From contig CALAYY010000090.1 in assembly GCA_937895465.1 (NCBI GenBank), forward strand, positions 1 to 8,995: a stretch of 8,995 bases of DNA, given 5' to 3'. This document shows, in pieces, positions 1-6,715 of the stretch. The position numbers and the translations under genes were made by a program. Below the pieces are notes generated by a model that did no database searches, was not told the origin of the DNA, and was given only the letters and a program-made list of their open reading frames with translations. Source of the DNA: an uncultured Clostridia bacterium. GTDB lineage: Bacteria > Bacillota > Clostridia > Christensenellales > DUVY01. Each line of letters opens with the position of its first letter. Positions within the stretch are counted from its first letter, which is position 1.

Positions 1-411
1 GATAGAAGTTATATCAGCAAGACTAAATTCGATTCCGGGAATCAGTCCTATCCCTGCTGCTGCCAATATTGTAGCAAAAATACCAAATTGTGCCGCAGCC
101 CCAAACAATAATAGCTTAGGGTTAGAAAGCAAGGGTCCAAAATCAATCATTGCACCAATACCAATAAAGAGTAAAAGCGGTAAAGCTTCGGACGCTTCAA
201 TACCGACATTAAAAAGCCATTGAATTATTCCGCTTTCTCCCAAAACACCCGAAAGCGGTATGTTGACAAGTATAGCGCCAAAGCCCATAGGTAACAAAAG
301 AGCGGGTTCCATCTTTTTCTTAATAGCCAAGAAAATAAGAACACCGCCTATAAGCCACATAACTACTTGCTGCCAAGATATGGCTGTAATACCTTCCAGT
401 AAAAATTCCAT
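1..411 (-). CDS. Sodium-translocating decarboxylase beta subunit (OadB/GcdB/MmdB family), N-terminal part
   Basis: The gene starts at 411 and runs off the left edge, so only the first 137 residues are seen. The family is an integral membrane subunit of biotin-dependent decarboxylase pumps (oxaloacetate, glutaconyl-CoA or methylmalonyl-CoA) that decarboxylates carboxybiotin and exports sodium ions. Recognisable family stretches are WQQVVMW (13-19), LLPMGFGAILVN (39-50), LLFIGIGAMIDFGPLL (80-95) and LLFGAAAQFGIFAT (101-114). Hydrophobic segments lie near residues 14-30, 37-53, 76-90 and 98-123. The sodium-binding aspartate region further on is outside the window. The start is supported by AGAGG seven bases upstream on the minus strand. 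The substrate cannot be told without the alpha subunit, which is not visible. The family is secure; the specific symbol is not. Confidence 0.93.
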   Translation of the reverse strand, partial: MEFLLEGITAISWQQVVMWLIGGVLIFLAIKKKMEPALLLPMGFGAILVNIPLSGVLGESGIIQWLFNVGIEASEALPLLLFIGIGAMIDFGPLLSNPKLLLFGAAAQFGIFATILAAAGIGLIPGIEFSLADITSI

Positions 412-481
412 ATGTAAACCTCTAATCTTATAGTAAAAATTTTATTCTTTTTAATTATTTTATTACAAAAACAACCAATTT

Positions 482-511
482 AATATATCATCTTAAATAA
501 TGCATTGTCAA
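482..511 (-). promoter_or_regulatory. Predicted promoter of the decarboxylase beta-subunit gene
   Basis: Read on the minus strand there is a perfect -35 TTGACA (506-511), an 18-base spacer and a -10 TATATT (482-487) preceded by TG at the extended -10 position. Transcription would start near 475, giving a leader of about 64 bases before the start at 411. This suggests the beta-subunit gene has its own promoter, although it could also be an internal promoter of a longer transcript. Confidence 0.65.
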
Positions 512-550
512 GTTTAATGCATTGCAGATAATATTCATTATATTGCATTA
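498..550. repeat. TAATGCATTG repeats around the promoter, possible operator
   Basis: TAATGCATTG occurs exactly at 498-507 and 515-524, 17 bases apart start to start. A related inverted copy, TATTGCATTA (reverse complement TAATGCAATA, 8 of 10 matching), lies at 541-550. The core AATGCATT is itself a palindrome. The first copy overlaps the first two bases of the -35 box of the minus-strand promoter and the others lie just upstream. This is the arrangement expected of binding sites for a transcription factor, but I do not recognise the motif, and AT-rich sequence makes chance repeats more likely. Confidence 0.4.
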
Positions 551-620
551 TTCTTATAAGACTATTTTTTGAAATATACTATATTTTTATATAAAAACTT
601 TTTATTCATCAAAAAAAATA

Positions 621-629
621 TGTTATAAT
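621..629 (+). promoter_or_regulatory. Extended -10 promoter of the HD-domain gene
   Basis: TGTTATAAT is a perfect extended -10 element (TG, one base, TATAAT at 624-629). The hexamer at the expected -35 position (601-606, TTTATT) is weak, as is common with extended -10 promoters. Transcription would start near 636, leaving a short leader of about 20 bases that contains AGGAGG at 641-646. Confidence 0.6.
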
Positions 630-655
630 CTTAACAAAACAGGAGGCAATGTCTT

Positions 656-1237
656 ATGAATAGTTTTTTTGCTTTTTTAAACAGAATGAAATTTATTCAG
701 CGTTGGAGTTTGATGCGCAGTACAATACCCGAAAACATATCTGAACACTCTCAACAGGTTGCAACTATAGGACATTGTCTTGGAGTTATTAATAATGCTG
801 TTTTTGGAGGAGATGTAAATCCTGATACTGTATGTTCAATTGCCGTTTTTCACGAGGCTACAGAAGTTATTACTGGTGATTTGCCGACACCTATAAAATA
901 TTATAATATGTCATTAAATTCTGCATATAAAGAATTGGAAGATATTGCGGCTGACAAGCTACTTAGCTATCTTCCGGAAGAATTGCAAGAATATTATAGT
1001 GACCTAATAAAGCCAGACACTTCATCTTATGAATATAAGTTGGTAAAAGCTGCGGACAAAATCTGTGCGTTAATAAAATGCATTGACGAATTAAAAGCAG
1101 GCAATACAGAATTTAGAAAAGCAAAATTAAGTATAGAAAAAGAAATTGCACGGTTTAATATCCCAGAAGTAAAATATTTTTTGGATAACTTTTTGGACGC
1201 TTTTTCTCTTTCATTAGATGAATTATCCCAAGAATAA
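656..1237 (+). CDS. YfbR-type HD-domain 5'-deoxynucleotidase
   Basis: The 193-residue protein matches the YfbR family in length (about 199 in E. coli) and order of motifs. YfbR removes phosphate from deoxynucleoside 5'-monophosphates in the cytoplasm, using a divalent metal. Visible family features are QRWSLMR (15-21, including the Arg-Trp pair linked to deoxyribose selection), SEHS with metal-ligand H31, GGDVN (51-55), FHEATEV (65-71), TGDLPTP (73-79), KAAD with D134 (131-134), AGN.EF (148-153) and the terminal LSLDE (185-189). The odd point is the HD doublet: residues 66-67 are His-Glu, where E. coli YfbR has His-Asp. E70 and D75, matching E. coli E72 and D77, are kept. AGGAGG lies nine bases before the start. 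The gene stands alone between divergent and convergent neighbours. Confidence 0.9.
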   Translation: MNSFFAFLNRMKFIQRWSLMRSTIPENISEHSQQVATIGHCLGVINNAVFGGDVNPDTVCSIAVFHEATEVITGDLPTPIKYYNMSLNSAYKELEDIAADKLLSYLPEELQEYYSDLIKPDTSSYEYKLVKAADKICALIKCIDELKAGNTEFRKAKLSIEKEIARFNIPEVKYFLDNFLDAFSLSLDELSQE

Positions 1238-1242
1238 TATCA

Positions 1243-1271
1243 AAAAAGCGTATTACAACAATACGCTTTTT
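1243..1271. terminator. Bidirectional hairpin terminator
   Basis: A perfect 12-base-pair stem (1243-1254 with 1260-1271) closes a five-base loop. Each arm ends in an A run or T run, so either transcript gets a U-rich tail. It sits in the 42-base gap between the converging HD-domain gene and the GyrI-like gene and probably serves both. Confidence 0.85.
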
Positions 1272-1279
1272 GTATGTCA

Positions 1280-1783
1280 TTATTTTAGATAAATACAATA
1301 ATCCAAAATTACTTTTCCATGTTCATCGGGTTTTGTAAATCTGGGGCAGTTATATCTTTCAAAACACCATGTATCTGCCGAAATCCAGTTTTGTTCTTCT
1401 AATTTCTTTATACACGCATTATGAGGCTTGTCACCATAAATCTCTCCGTTTGCTTCAGAGCCGTAAATCCAATTAACGCCAATATCTCCTTTTGAAATAT
1501 CGACATATTGAAAGTCTTGGGGCACAGGAGTATCTTCTTTGAAAAACATACCAATCCAATATTCAAAGATATTGTCATTCATCCGCATACAGCCTACATA
1601 AGAATTTTCGTTTTCAGGCAATGATTCTAGCTTTTCCAAAGCTTCAAACCTATTAGTCCTAAACCAGTCTTCCCATTGACTTGAAAAGCTGCCAAATTGG
1701 TCTCTGTCTTTATCGGTATAAGGTATGCCGATTAATCGAAGAGAAGGCATTGTTTGTTTGTAAGTTTTAATAATTTCAAACAT
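1280..1783 (-). CDS. GyrI-like small-molecule-binding domain protein
   Basis: A 167-residue protein of the GyrI-like / AraC effector-binding-domain type, without any DNA-binding domain. Such free-standing domains bind small, often hydrophobic molecules; some protect gyrase or hydrolyse ligands, so the exact role here is unknown. Family-like features are the N-terminal strand with MPSLRLIGI (12-20), GSFSSQWEDWF (31-41), YVGCMR (62-67), FEYWIGMF (73-80), the VDISKGDIGVNWIYG stretch (94-108) and FERYNCPRFTKPDEHGKVIL near the end (141-160). The start at 1783 is preferred over an in-frame ATG at 1813. AAGGGGAT stands just before 1783, and the predicted promoter would start transcription near 1809, downstream of the longer start. 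Cytoplasmic; no signal peptide. It is transcribed alone, after the arginine operon terminator. Confidence 0.82.
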   Translation of the reverse strand: MFEIIKTYKQTMPSLRLIGIPYTDKDRDQFGSFSSQWEDWFRTNRFEALEKLESLPENENSYVGCMRMNDNIFEYWIGMFFKEDTPVPQDFQYVDISKGDIGVNWIYGSEANGEIYGDKPHNACIKKLEEQNWISADTWCFERYNCPRFTKPDEHGKVILDYCIYLK

Positions 1784-1788
1784 TTTTA

Positions 1789-1796
1789 TCCCCTTA
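1789..1796 (-). promoter_or_regulatory. Ribosome binding site that fixes the GyrI-like start
   Basis: On the minus strand AAGGGGAT is followed by five bases and then ATG at 1783. No comparable purine-rich site precedes the in-frame ATG at 1813, where the sequence is almost only A and T. This supports the shorter protein. Confidence 0.75.
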
Positions 1797-1815
1797 TAAT
1801 ATATATAATACAAAA

Positions 1816-1844
1816 ATTATAATATAAAAAAATAAAAATGTAAA
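1816..1844 (-). promoter_or_regulatory. Predicted promoter of the GyrI-like gene
   Basis: On the minus strand there is TTTACA (1839-1844, five of six to the -35 consensus), a 17-base spacer and a perfect TATAAT (1816-1821). The expected start site is near 1809, giving a leader of about 26 bases to the ATG at 1783. The spacing is ideal, but the region is so AT-rich that a chance match cannot be excluded. Confidence 0.65.
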
Positions 1845-1860
1845 CTAAAATAAACAAAAG

Positions 1861-1892
1861 TTTAAATAAAAAACCGTCAATAATTGACGGTT
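1861..1892 (-). terminator. Terminator of the arginine operon
   Basis: A nine-base-pair stem (1872-1880 with 1884-1892) with a three-base loop is followed on the minus strand by a T-rich run (TTTTATTTAAA at 1871-1861). It lies 24 bases beyond the stop of the last operon gene and separates the operon from the GyrI-like gene, which has its own promoter inside the following 50 bases. Confidence 0.85.
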
Positions 1893-1916
1893 GAAAAACA
1901 TTACATCTATTAAATT

Positions 1917-2426
1917 TTAAAGCGAAAAGGCAGGGGATAGATCTATATTACCGCCGTTGAGGTCTTTTACAAACAATGCTCTTATATAGCCTTTGGAAAA
2001 GTCGGTAGAATGCACATAAAATTCTCTGCCATAATAGTATTTTGCCAGCTTGTAGTATTTTGAATTGGTATGAAGAGCTATAGCCTTGTATCCGTTAATC
2101 GCACATTCATCTATTACTTTATTAATAAGCTCACTACCCACACCGTTATTATTAAGTTCAGGGTCAACGCCAAATCTGTATATATAAGCTAATTGATTGG
2201 ATAAAGTTTTGAATCTAATTGACCCTACAGGGTGGTTATCAAGATAAGCAACATATACATTGTTCTTGATTATATCGTTTCTTACATCATCTAAAGTTTC
2301 CAAAAGTGCAGGAGAAATAAAAGTGGAGCTGGAGTTCAAAGCCTTTTGATAAACAGAAAATGCCTTGTGTGTTAGATTTAGAATCCAATCAGAATCACTG
2401 ATATCAGCCTTTCTTATTTCAAGCAT
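1917..2426 (-). CDS. GNAT N-acetyltransferase in the arginine operon, possible short acetylglutamate synthase
   Basis: The 169-residue protein has a GNAT fold pattern: an N-terminal strand (EIRKADISD, 3-11), a central strand with NHPVGSIRF (64-72), and acetyl-CoA-binding motif A in the stretch VDPELNNNGVGSELINK (87-103), where NNNGVG stands for the usual Q/RxxGxG/A. The C-terminal part holds the motif-B-like KLAKYYYGREFYV (126-138). It is the last gene of the arginine operon, two bases after argF; its AAGGA site lies inside the last codons of argF, so the two are probably coupled. From this position, and because neither argJ nor argA lies in the operon, it may make N-acetylglutamate from glutamate and acetyl-CoA, like short GNAT-type synthases known in mycobacteria. 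That role is an inference; a general GNAT acting on another amine is possible. GNAT fold is secure. Confidence 0.85.
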   Translation of the reverse strand: MLEIRKADISDSDWILNLTHKAFSVYQKALNSSSTFISPALLETLDDVRNDIIKNNVYVAYLDNHPVGSIRFKTLSNQLAYIYRFGVDPELNNNGVGSELINKVIDECAINGYKAIALHTNSKYYKLAKYYYGREFYVHSTDFSKGYIRALFVKDLNGGNIDLSPAFSL

Positions 2427-2428
2427 TT

Positions 2429-3376
2429 TTAGTCCTTCATCAAAAGAGTCATAACGGCTTTTTGGACATGCATTCTGTTTTCTGCCTGTTCAAAAACCAC
2501 GCTTGCAGGAGAGTCTATTACATCTTGAGTTACTTCTTCACCGCGATGGGCTGGCAGACAATGCATAAAGACAGCTTCCTTTTTGGCTTTTTTCATTATG
2601 TCTTGATTAATTTGATAGGGCATAAGCGCTTTTGATTTCTTTTCATCATTTTGCTGTCCCATGCTAAAAAACACATCGGTATAAATAACATCAGCATCAA
2701 CTGCGGCTTCTTCTAGGTTATCAGTAACAGTTATTTTGCCCCACTTCTCCGCTTCTTTTATGACATCAGCATTAGGCTCAAAACCTTTTGGAGTGGCGCA
2801 AGCAATTTCCATGCCTGTTTTGGCGCAAGCCAAAATCAAGCTATTGGCAACATTATTGCCGTCTCCCGAATATACAAGCTTCAATCCGTTCAAATGTCCG
2901 AAAATCTCATAAACGGTCATTATATCTGCAAGAGCCTGACAGGGATGGAAATCATCAGTAAGCCCGTTAATAACAGCAAAATCACCATACTTTGCCAATT
3001 CTTCAACATCAGACTGTAAAAATGTCCGTATCATTACGCCGTCGATTCCATAACGGGAAAGAGTTTTGGCGGTATCGTGTATGGTTTCGCCTCTGCCTAA
3101 CTGAATATCGGACGAGGACAAAAATAGGGCATGACCGCCAAGCTGTCTTATTCCTTGTTCAAAACTGACGCGTGTTCTCGTGCTTGACTTAGAAAAAATC
3201 ATTGCAAGAGTTTTGTTTTTTAACAACGGTTTGTTGACACCTTTTTTATAAAGGTGCTTTAACTTTATACCAAGACTAATTATTTCAAAAATTTCTTCAG
3301 AAGAATAATCCATAAGGTTAAGCAAGTGTTTATGGTTTATTTTTTCCTTAGGACGGTATTGAGTAATATCCATCAT
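2429..3376 (-). CDS. argF: Ornithine carbamoyltransferase
   Basis: This enzyme joins carbamoyl phosphate and ornithine to give citrulline in the cytoplasm. The 315 residues match the family in length. The carbamoyl-phosphate motif SSTRTR is at 64-69, HPCQ at 144-147, the ornithine-loop SMG at 238-240 and HCLP at 272-275, all in family order and spacing. The loop before SMG reads DVFF. The ATG at 3374-3376 overlaps the argD stop by four bases (ATGA), and a second in-frame ATG follows at once (Met-Met-Asp); AGAGG lies four bases before the first ATG and seven before the second, so initiation may occur at either. Anabolic use is inferred from the argCBD partners; no arginine deiminase or carbamate kinase gene is seen nearby. 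Confidence 0.97.
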   Translation of the reverse strand: MMDITQYRPKEKINHKHLLNLMDYSSEEIFEIISLGIKLKHLYKKGVNKPLLKNKTLAMIFSKSSTRTRVSFEQGIRQLGGHALFLSSSDIQLGRGETIHDTAKTLSRYGIDGVMIRTFLQSDVEELAKYGDFAVINGLTDDFHPCQALADIMTVYEIFGHLNGLKLVYSGDGNNVANSLILACAKTGMEIACATPKGFEPNADVIKEAEKWGKITVTDNLEEAAVDADVIYTDVFFSMGQQNDEKKSKALMPYQINQDIMKKAKKEAVFMHCLPAHRGEEVTQDVIDSPASVVFEQAENRMHVQKAVMTLLMKD

Positions 3377-4575
3377 TTTACCTCTTTATTCAAACTTAAA
3401 ACACTATCCAGACAATCAACCATATCGTCTATCTGTTTTTTGTTAATTATAAGCGGCGGACAAAATCTCAAAGTGTTATTGCCGCAACCGATTATAATAT
3501 AGCAGTTTGATAACATATTGTCTATTATATCCTTAGAATTTATCCAAGCCTCAAGCTCAAGACCAATCAGCAGTCCCAACCCTCTGACATCTTTTACAGC
3601 AGAGTGTTCTTTTAGTGTCTTAAGTTTTTCCAAAAAATATGTTCCTATATCTTGCGTATGCTCAATAAGTCCGTTTTTTAATTTTTTTAAAACAATCAAT
3701 GAAGCAGAACAAGCCAGAGGATTTCCGCCAAAGGTAGTGCCGTGATCGCCCTTTGAAAACGCATTGGCAACATCATTGCGTGCTAGGACTGCACCTATGG
3801 GAACACCGCCGCCAAGACCTTTTGCCAAAGTTATAATGTCCGGAACAATACCGTAATGCTCATAACCAAACATTTTTCCTGTCCGTCCCATTCCTGTCTG
3901 AACTTCGTCAATAATCAATAATATGCCGTTGTCTTTACAGATTTGGGCTGTTTGCTTTATATACTCTTTATCAGCTATTATTACTCCGCCTTCACCTTGA
4001 ATGACCTCAAGCATTATTGCACCCACTTCATCTGTTACGGCATCTTTTAGCGCTTCAATATCATTAAAAGGAACATAAACAAACTTCTCAGGCAACGGAG
4101 CATAGGGTGCAGAATATTTTGACTGACCTGTGGCGGCAGTGGTTGTAAGTGTTCTGCCATGAAAAGAATTTTTTGCCGTTATTATTACAGGTTTTTTGAC
4201 GCCTTTGTTGTAATAATACTTTCTTACCAGCTTTATTGCGCCTTCATTGGCTTCTGCACCGCTGTTACAAAAGAAAACCTTGTCAAAATCAGAGCCTTCA
4301 ATTAACTCTTTGGCACACTTAGCCTGAACAGGAGAATAATACAAATTGCTAAGATGAATAATATCTTTTGCCTGCTCGGAAATTGCGTTTACAAGGTCAG
4401 GGTCATTATGACCAAGACAACTAACCGCAATCCCTGCGCCAAAATCAGTATATTCCTTATTGTTGATATCGTATAGCTTGCAGCCTTCTCCATGCGTAAA
4501 GCAAACATTAGCACGGTTAAACACAGGCATATAATATTGGCTATCAATATTTTTTATTTCTTCAAAATCCATCAT
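3373..4575 (-). CDS. argD: Acetylornithine aminotransferase
   Basis: A 400-residue class-III PLP aminotransferase that moves an amino group from glutamate to N-acetylglutamate semialdehyde, giving N-acetylornithine. Visible motifs are FCNSGAEANE (102-111), FHGRT (138-142), the PLP-contacting DEVQTGMGRTG (223-233), the Schiff-base lysine K252 in LAKGLGGGVP (250-259) and TTFGGNPL (280-287). The family alone includes ornithine and GABA aminotransferases, but the position between argB and argF makes ArgD the natural reading. The start overlaps the argB stop by four bases and, as in argF, has two ATG codons in a row; GGTGA lies upstream as a modest ribosome site, so translation is likely coupled to argB. 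Confidence 0.96.
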   Translation of the reverse strand: MMDFEEIKNIDSQYYMPVFNRANVCFTHGEGCKLYDINNKEYTDFGAGIAVSCLGHNDPDLVNAISEQAKDIIHLSNLYYSPVQAKCAKELIEGSDFDKVFFCNSGAEANEGAIKLVRKYYYNKGVKKPVIITAKNSFHGRTLTTTAATGQSKYSAPYAPLPEKFVYVPFNDIEALKDAVTDEVGAIMLEVIQGEGGVIIADKEYIKQTAQICKDNGILLIIDEVQTGMGRTGKMFGYEHYGIVPDIITLAKGLGGGVPIGAVLARNDVANAFSKGDHGTTFGGNPLACSASLIVLKKLKNGLIEHTQDIGTYFLEKLKTLKEHSAVKDVRGLGLLIGLELEAWINSKDIIDNMLSNCYIIIGCGNNTLRFCPPLIINKKQIDDMVDCLDSVLSLNKEVK

Positions 4576-5474
4576 TTTGTCACCATTGTTCCTATACCTT
4601 TATTGGTAAATATTTCAAGTAAGATAGGGTGGGGTGTTGTTCCATTGATTATATGAACTTTGGGAACTCCTTGTTCAATACCTTTTACGCAGCTCATAAC
4701 TTTAGGAATCATACCGCCTTTTATCTCGCCGTCATTAATCATCTTTTTGATTTCGTCAGCAGAAATTATTGAAATCAAAGTCGAAGGGTCTTCTGGGTTT
4801 TTTCTTATACCGTCTATATCGGTTAAGAATATGAGCTTTTCTGCACCAATTCTTGAGGCAATTTCGCCGGCGACCAAATCCGCATTAATGTTGTAAGCCT
4901 CTCCGTTACTATCCGTACCTATTCCTGCGATTACAGGAATTAATTCATCATTTGATAATTGGTTTAGCAGGGAGGTGTTTATGCCGATTATTTCACCGAC
5001 ATAGCCAAGATCCATTCCGTCAGGGGAATAATATTTTTTGACTTCTATTAGCTGAGCGTCTTTGCCGCTAAGTCCTATTGCCTTAACGCCCAAAAGATTG
5101 AGCCTGCTTGCTATATCCTTATTAATTTTGCCGCCCATAACCATTTGCACTATTTCCATAGTGTTTTTATCGGTTATCCTTAAGCCGTTATGAAATTTTA
5201 AAGGAATGTTGAGTTTTTTTAGATAAGCATTGATTTCAGGGCCTCCGCCATGCACCAAAATCGGATTAACACCCACAATTTTTAGCATTGCAATATCCTG
5301 CATAATTGTGTTGATTATACTCTCATTTTGCATTGCGTTGCCGCCATACTTTATGACAACGGTTTTTCCCGACAGAGCGTTGATATAAGGCAAAGCTTCA
5401 CACAGCACATTTGCCTTTTCTATAAGTTGTTCCATGCTTTGGTTGCTATCATTATATATAATTTCGCTTAGCAT
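4572..5474 (-). CDS. argB: Acetylglutamate kinase
   Basis: The 300-residue cytoplasmic kinase phosphorylates N-acetylglutamate, the second step of arginine synthesis. Family motifs are VIKYGGNAM with the catalytic lysine K42 (40-48), LVHGGGPEI (73-81), GLRITD (97-102), KINKD (116-120), NINAD (195-199), LTDIDGI (217-223) and the lysine of GGMIPK (253-258). About 25 residues precede the core and contain an amphipathic stretch (MEQLIEKANVLCEALPYI, 14-31) resembling the N-terminal helix of hexameric, arginine-inhibited enzymes, so feedback inhibition by arginine is likely. Its AGGAG ribosome site overlaps the argC stop codon, with only eight bases between the genes. Confidence 0.97.
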   Translation of the reverse strand: MLSEIIYNDSNQSMEQLIEKANVLCEALPYINALSGKTVVIKYGGNAMQNESIINTIMQDIAMLKIVGVNPILVHGGGPEINAYLKKLNIPLKFHNGLRITDKNTMEIVQMVMGGKINKDIASRLNLLGVKAIGLSGKDAQLIEVKKYYSPDGMDLGYVGEIIGINTSLLNQLSNDELIPVIAGIGTDSNGEAYNINADLVAGEIASRIGAEKLIFLTDIDGIRKNPEDPSTLISIISADEIKKMINDGEIKGGMIPKVMSCVKGIEQGVPKVHIINGTTPHPILLEIFTNKGIGTMVTK

Positions 5475-5482
5475 TTTTTCTC

Positions 5483-6496
5483 CTAAATGAGTCCGATAGT
5501 TTCATCAAGACCACACATAATATTCATATTTTGTACTGCCTGACCTGATGCACCCTTAACCAAATTATCAAGAATGCTTATAATTATTAAAAGATTATTC
5601 TTTTTGTCTATCCTAAACCCAATAAATACATTATTAGTTCCTGTTATCCATTTTAACTGAGGCAAATCTTTGGTTATATTGATAAAAGGCTCATTGCCAT
5701 AGTATTTGTTATACAAGTCATATATTTCATTTTCACTGACTTGATGTTTTAAGGGAGCATATATTGTACTCAAAATTCCTCTGTTAACAGGAAGAAGATG
5801 AGGAGTAAAATTAACAACAACATTCTTGTCAGTGCTAAGGCTTAATACTTCTTCTATTTCAGAGGTATGCCTATGAGTTGTAACCGCATAAGCCTTAAAG
5901 CTTTCATTAACCTCAGTAAAATTAAGGTCAATATCGGCTTTTTTGCCTGCTCCGCTTGTTCCGCTTTTGGAATCAATAATTACGCCAGTATGCGATATAA
6001 CATCCTCTTTAATAACAGGATAAAGAGGTAAGATGCTAGACGTCGTATAACATCCTGGATTGCCGATTAAAGACGATTTTTTTATCTTATCACGGTTAAT
6101 TTCAGGCAGTCCATATACAGCATCATTTAATAATTGAGGAGCCGCATGCTTAACTTTATAAGTGCTTTCATAAATCTCAAGATTTTTATATCTAAAATCA
6201 GCTGAAAGGTCTATGACTTTTACGCCTTTATAATAAAGATCAGAACAAAGCCCGCTGCTTGCAGCATGGGGAAGACACGAAAAAACAACGTCCATTTCGG
6301 ATAATTCTTTTATATTGGGGTCAGTAAAAACCTTATCTTTTAATTTAGTGAGATTGGGATACACATCAGTAATCTTTTTGCCTTGCTCACTTCGGCTGGA
6401 CATTATCTGCAGATTAGCTTGATTGTGTCCTGACAAAATCTTCATCAGCTCTGCGCCTGTATAACCGTTTGCGCCTATTATACCTATATTTATCAT
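5483..6496 (-). CDS. argC: N-acetyl-gamma-glutamyl-phosphate reductase
   Basis: First gene of the operon. The 337-residue enzyme reduces N-acetylglutamyl phosphate with NADPH to the semialdehyde, the product used by ArgD. The N-terminal dinucleotide motif GIIGANGYTGAEL lies at 5-17, FSCLPHAAS at 72-80, the catalytic cysteine C149 in GNPGCYTT (145-152), SGTSGAGKK at 178-186 and the HRHTSEIEE region with the active-site histidine at 208-216. Length and order match the family. The start at 6496 is supported by AGGAG about seven bases upstream. In many Bacillota argJ follows argC directly; here argB follows instead, eight bases after the argC stop. Confidence 0.97.
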   Translation of the reverse strand: MINIGIIGANGYTGAELMKILSGHNQANLQIMSSRSEQGKKITDVYPNLTKLKDKVFTDPNIKELSEMDVVFSCLPHAASSGLCSDLYYKGVKVIDLSADFRYKNLEIYESTYKVKHAAPQLLNDAVYGLPEINRDKIKKSSLIGNPGCYTTSSILPLYPVIKEDVISHTGVIIDSKSGTSGAGKKADIDLNFTEVNESFKAYAVTTHRHTSEIEEVLSLSTDKNVVVNFTPHLLPVNRGILSTIYAPLKHQVSENEIYDLYNKYYGNEPFINITKDLPQLKWITGTNNVFIGFRIDKKNNLLIIISILDNLVKGASGQAVQNMNIMCGLDETIGLI

Positions 6497-6519
6497 ATTT
6501 AGCTCCTATAATAGTTAAA

Positions 6520-6553
6520 ATTATAATATAATATGAATAATTATGCAAGTAAA
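6520..6553 (-). promoter_or_regulatory. Predicted promoter of the arginine operon
   Basis: Two overlapping readings exist on the minus strand. One is TTTACT (6548-6553), a 17-base spacer and TATATT (6525-6530). The other is a perfect TATAAT (6520-6525) with a weak TTGCAT (6543-6548), also 17 bases apart. Either would start transcription near 6513-6518, just before the AGGAG site of argC. Which is used cannot be told from sequence alone. Confidence 0.6.
6532..6549. promoter_or_regulatory. ARG box (ArgR/AhrC operator)
   Basis: TATGAATAATTATGCAAG matches the ArgR/AhrC operator consensus TGAAT-WWWW-ATTCA over its core (6534-6547) with a single mismatch (G for T at 6545). It covers the spacer or -35 region of the argC promoter, so arginine-bound repressor would block RNA polymerase. 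The position directly before an arginine operon makes a chance match unlikely. No second box is evident in the same intergenic region. Confidence 0.8.
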
Positions 6554-6705
6554 TGTATATATATTTTATTTATTTTTTTATAATTATGTTGCTTTGCTGT
6601 TTTTTGTGCAATTTATATAAACAAAAACAAAAATTTTGTATAGAATTCTGATGTTATTTTGATTTTTGTGATGTATCATATTAGCATACAAATAATATAT
6701 ATTTT

Positions 6706-6710
6706 GGAGG
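6706..6710 (+). promoter_or_regulatory. Ribosome binding site that fixes the ABC ATPase start
   Basis: GGAGG is followed by five A residues and ATG at 6716. An in-frame ATG at 6659 would add 19 hydrophobic residues not expected in this cytoplasmic family and has only T-rich sequence before it. The protein from 6716 begins MASVSLRHIYK, as typical family members do. Confidence 0.9.
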
Positions 6711-6715
6711 AAAAA

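Noticed and set aside
525..541. A second ARG-box-like sequence (TGAATATTATCTGCA on the minus strand) near the decarboxylase promoter
   Set aside because: The half sites are one base too far apart and the right half matches poorly, so it does not fit the operator consensus.
1784..1813. Longer start for the GyrI-like protein
   Set aside because: The predicted transcription start lies downstream of 1813, and the ribosome site AAGGGGAT serves the ATG at 1783.
6589..6619. Possible promoter for the ABC ATPase (TTGCTT, 19 bases, TATATA)
   Set aside because: Both hexamers are imperfect and the spacing is long in a nearly pure A/T region; several equally weak alternatives exist, so no promoter is called.
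6659..6715. Longer start for the ABC ATPase, adding 19 residues
   Set aside because: No ribosome site precedes the ATG at 6659, while GGAGG stands at the right distance before 6716, where the family's usual N-terminus begins.
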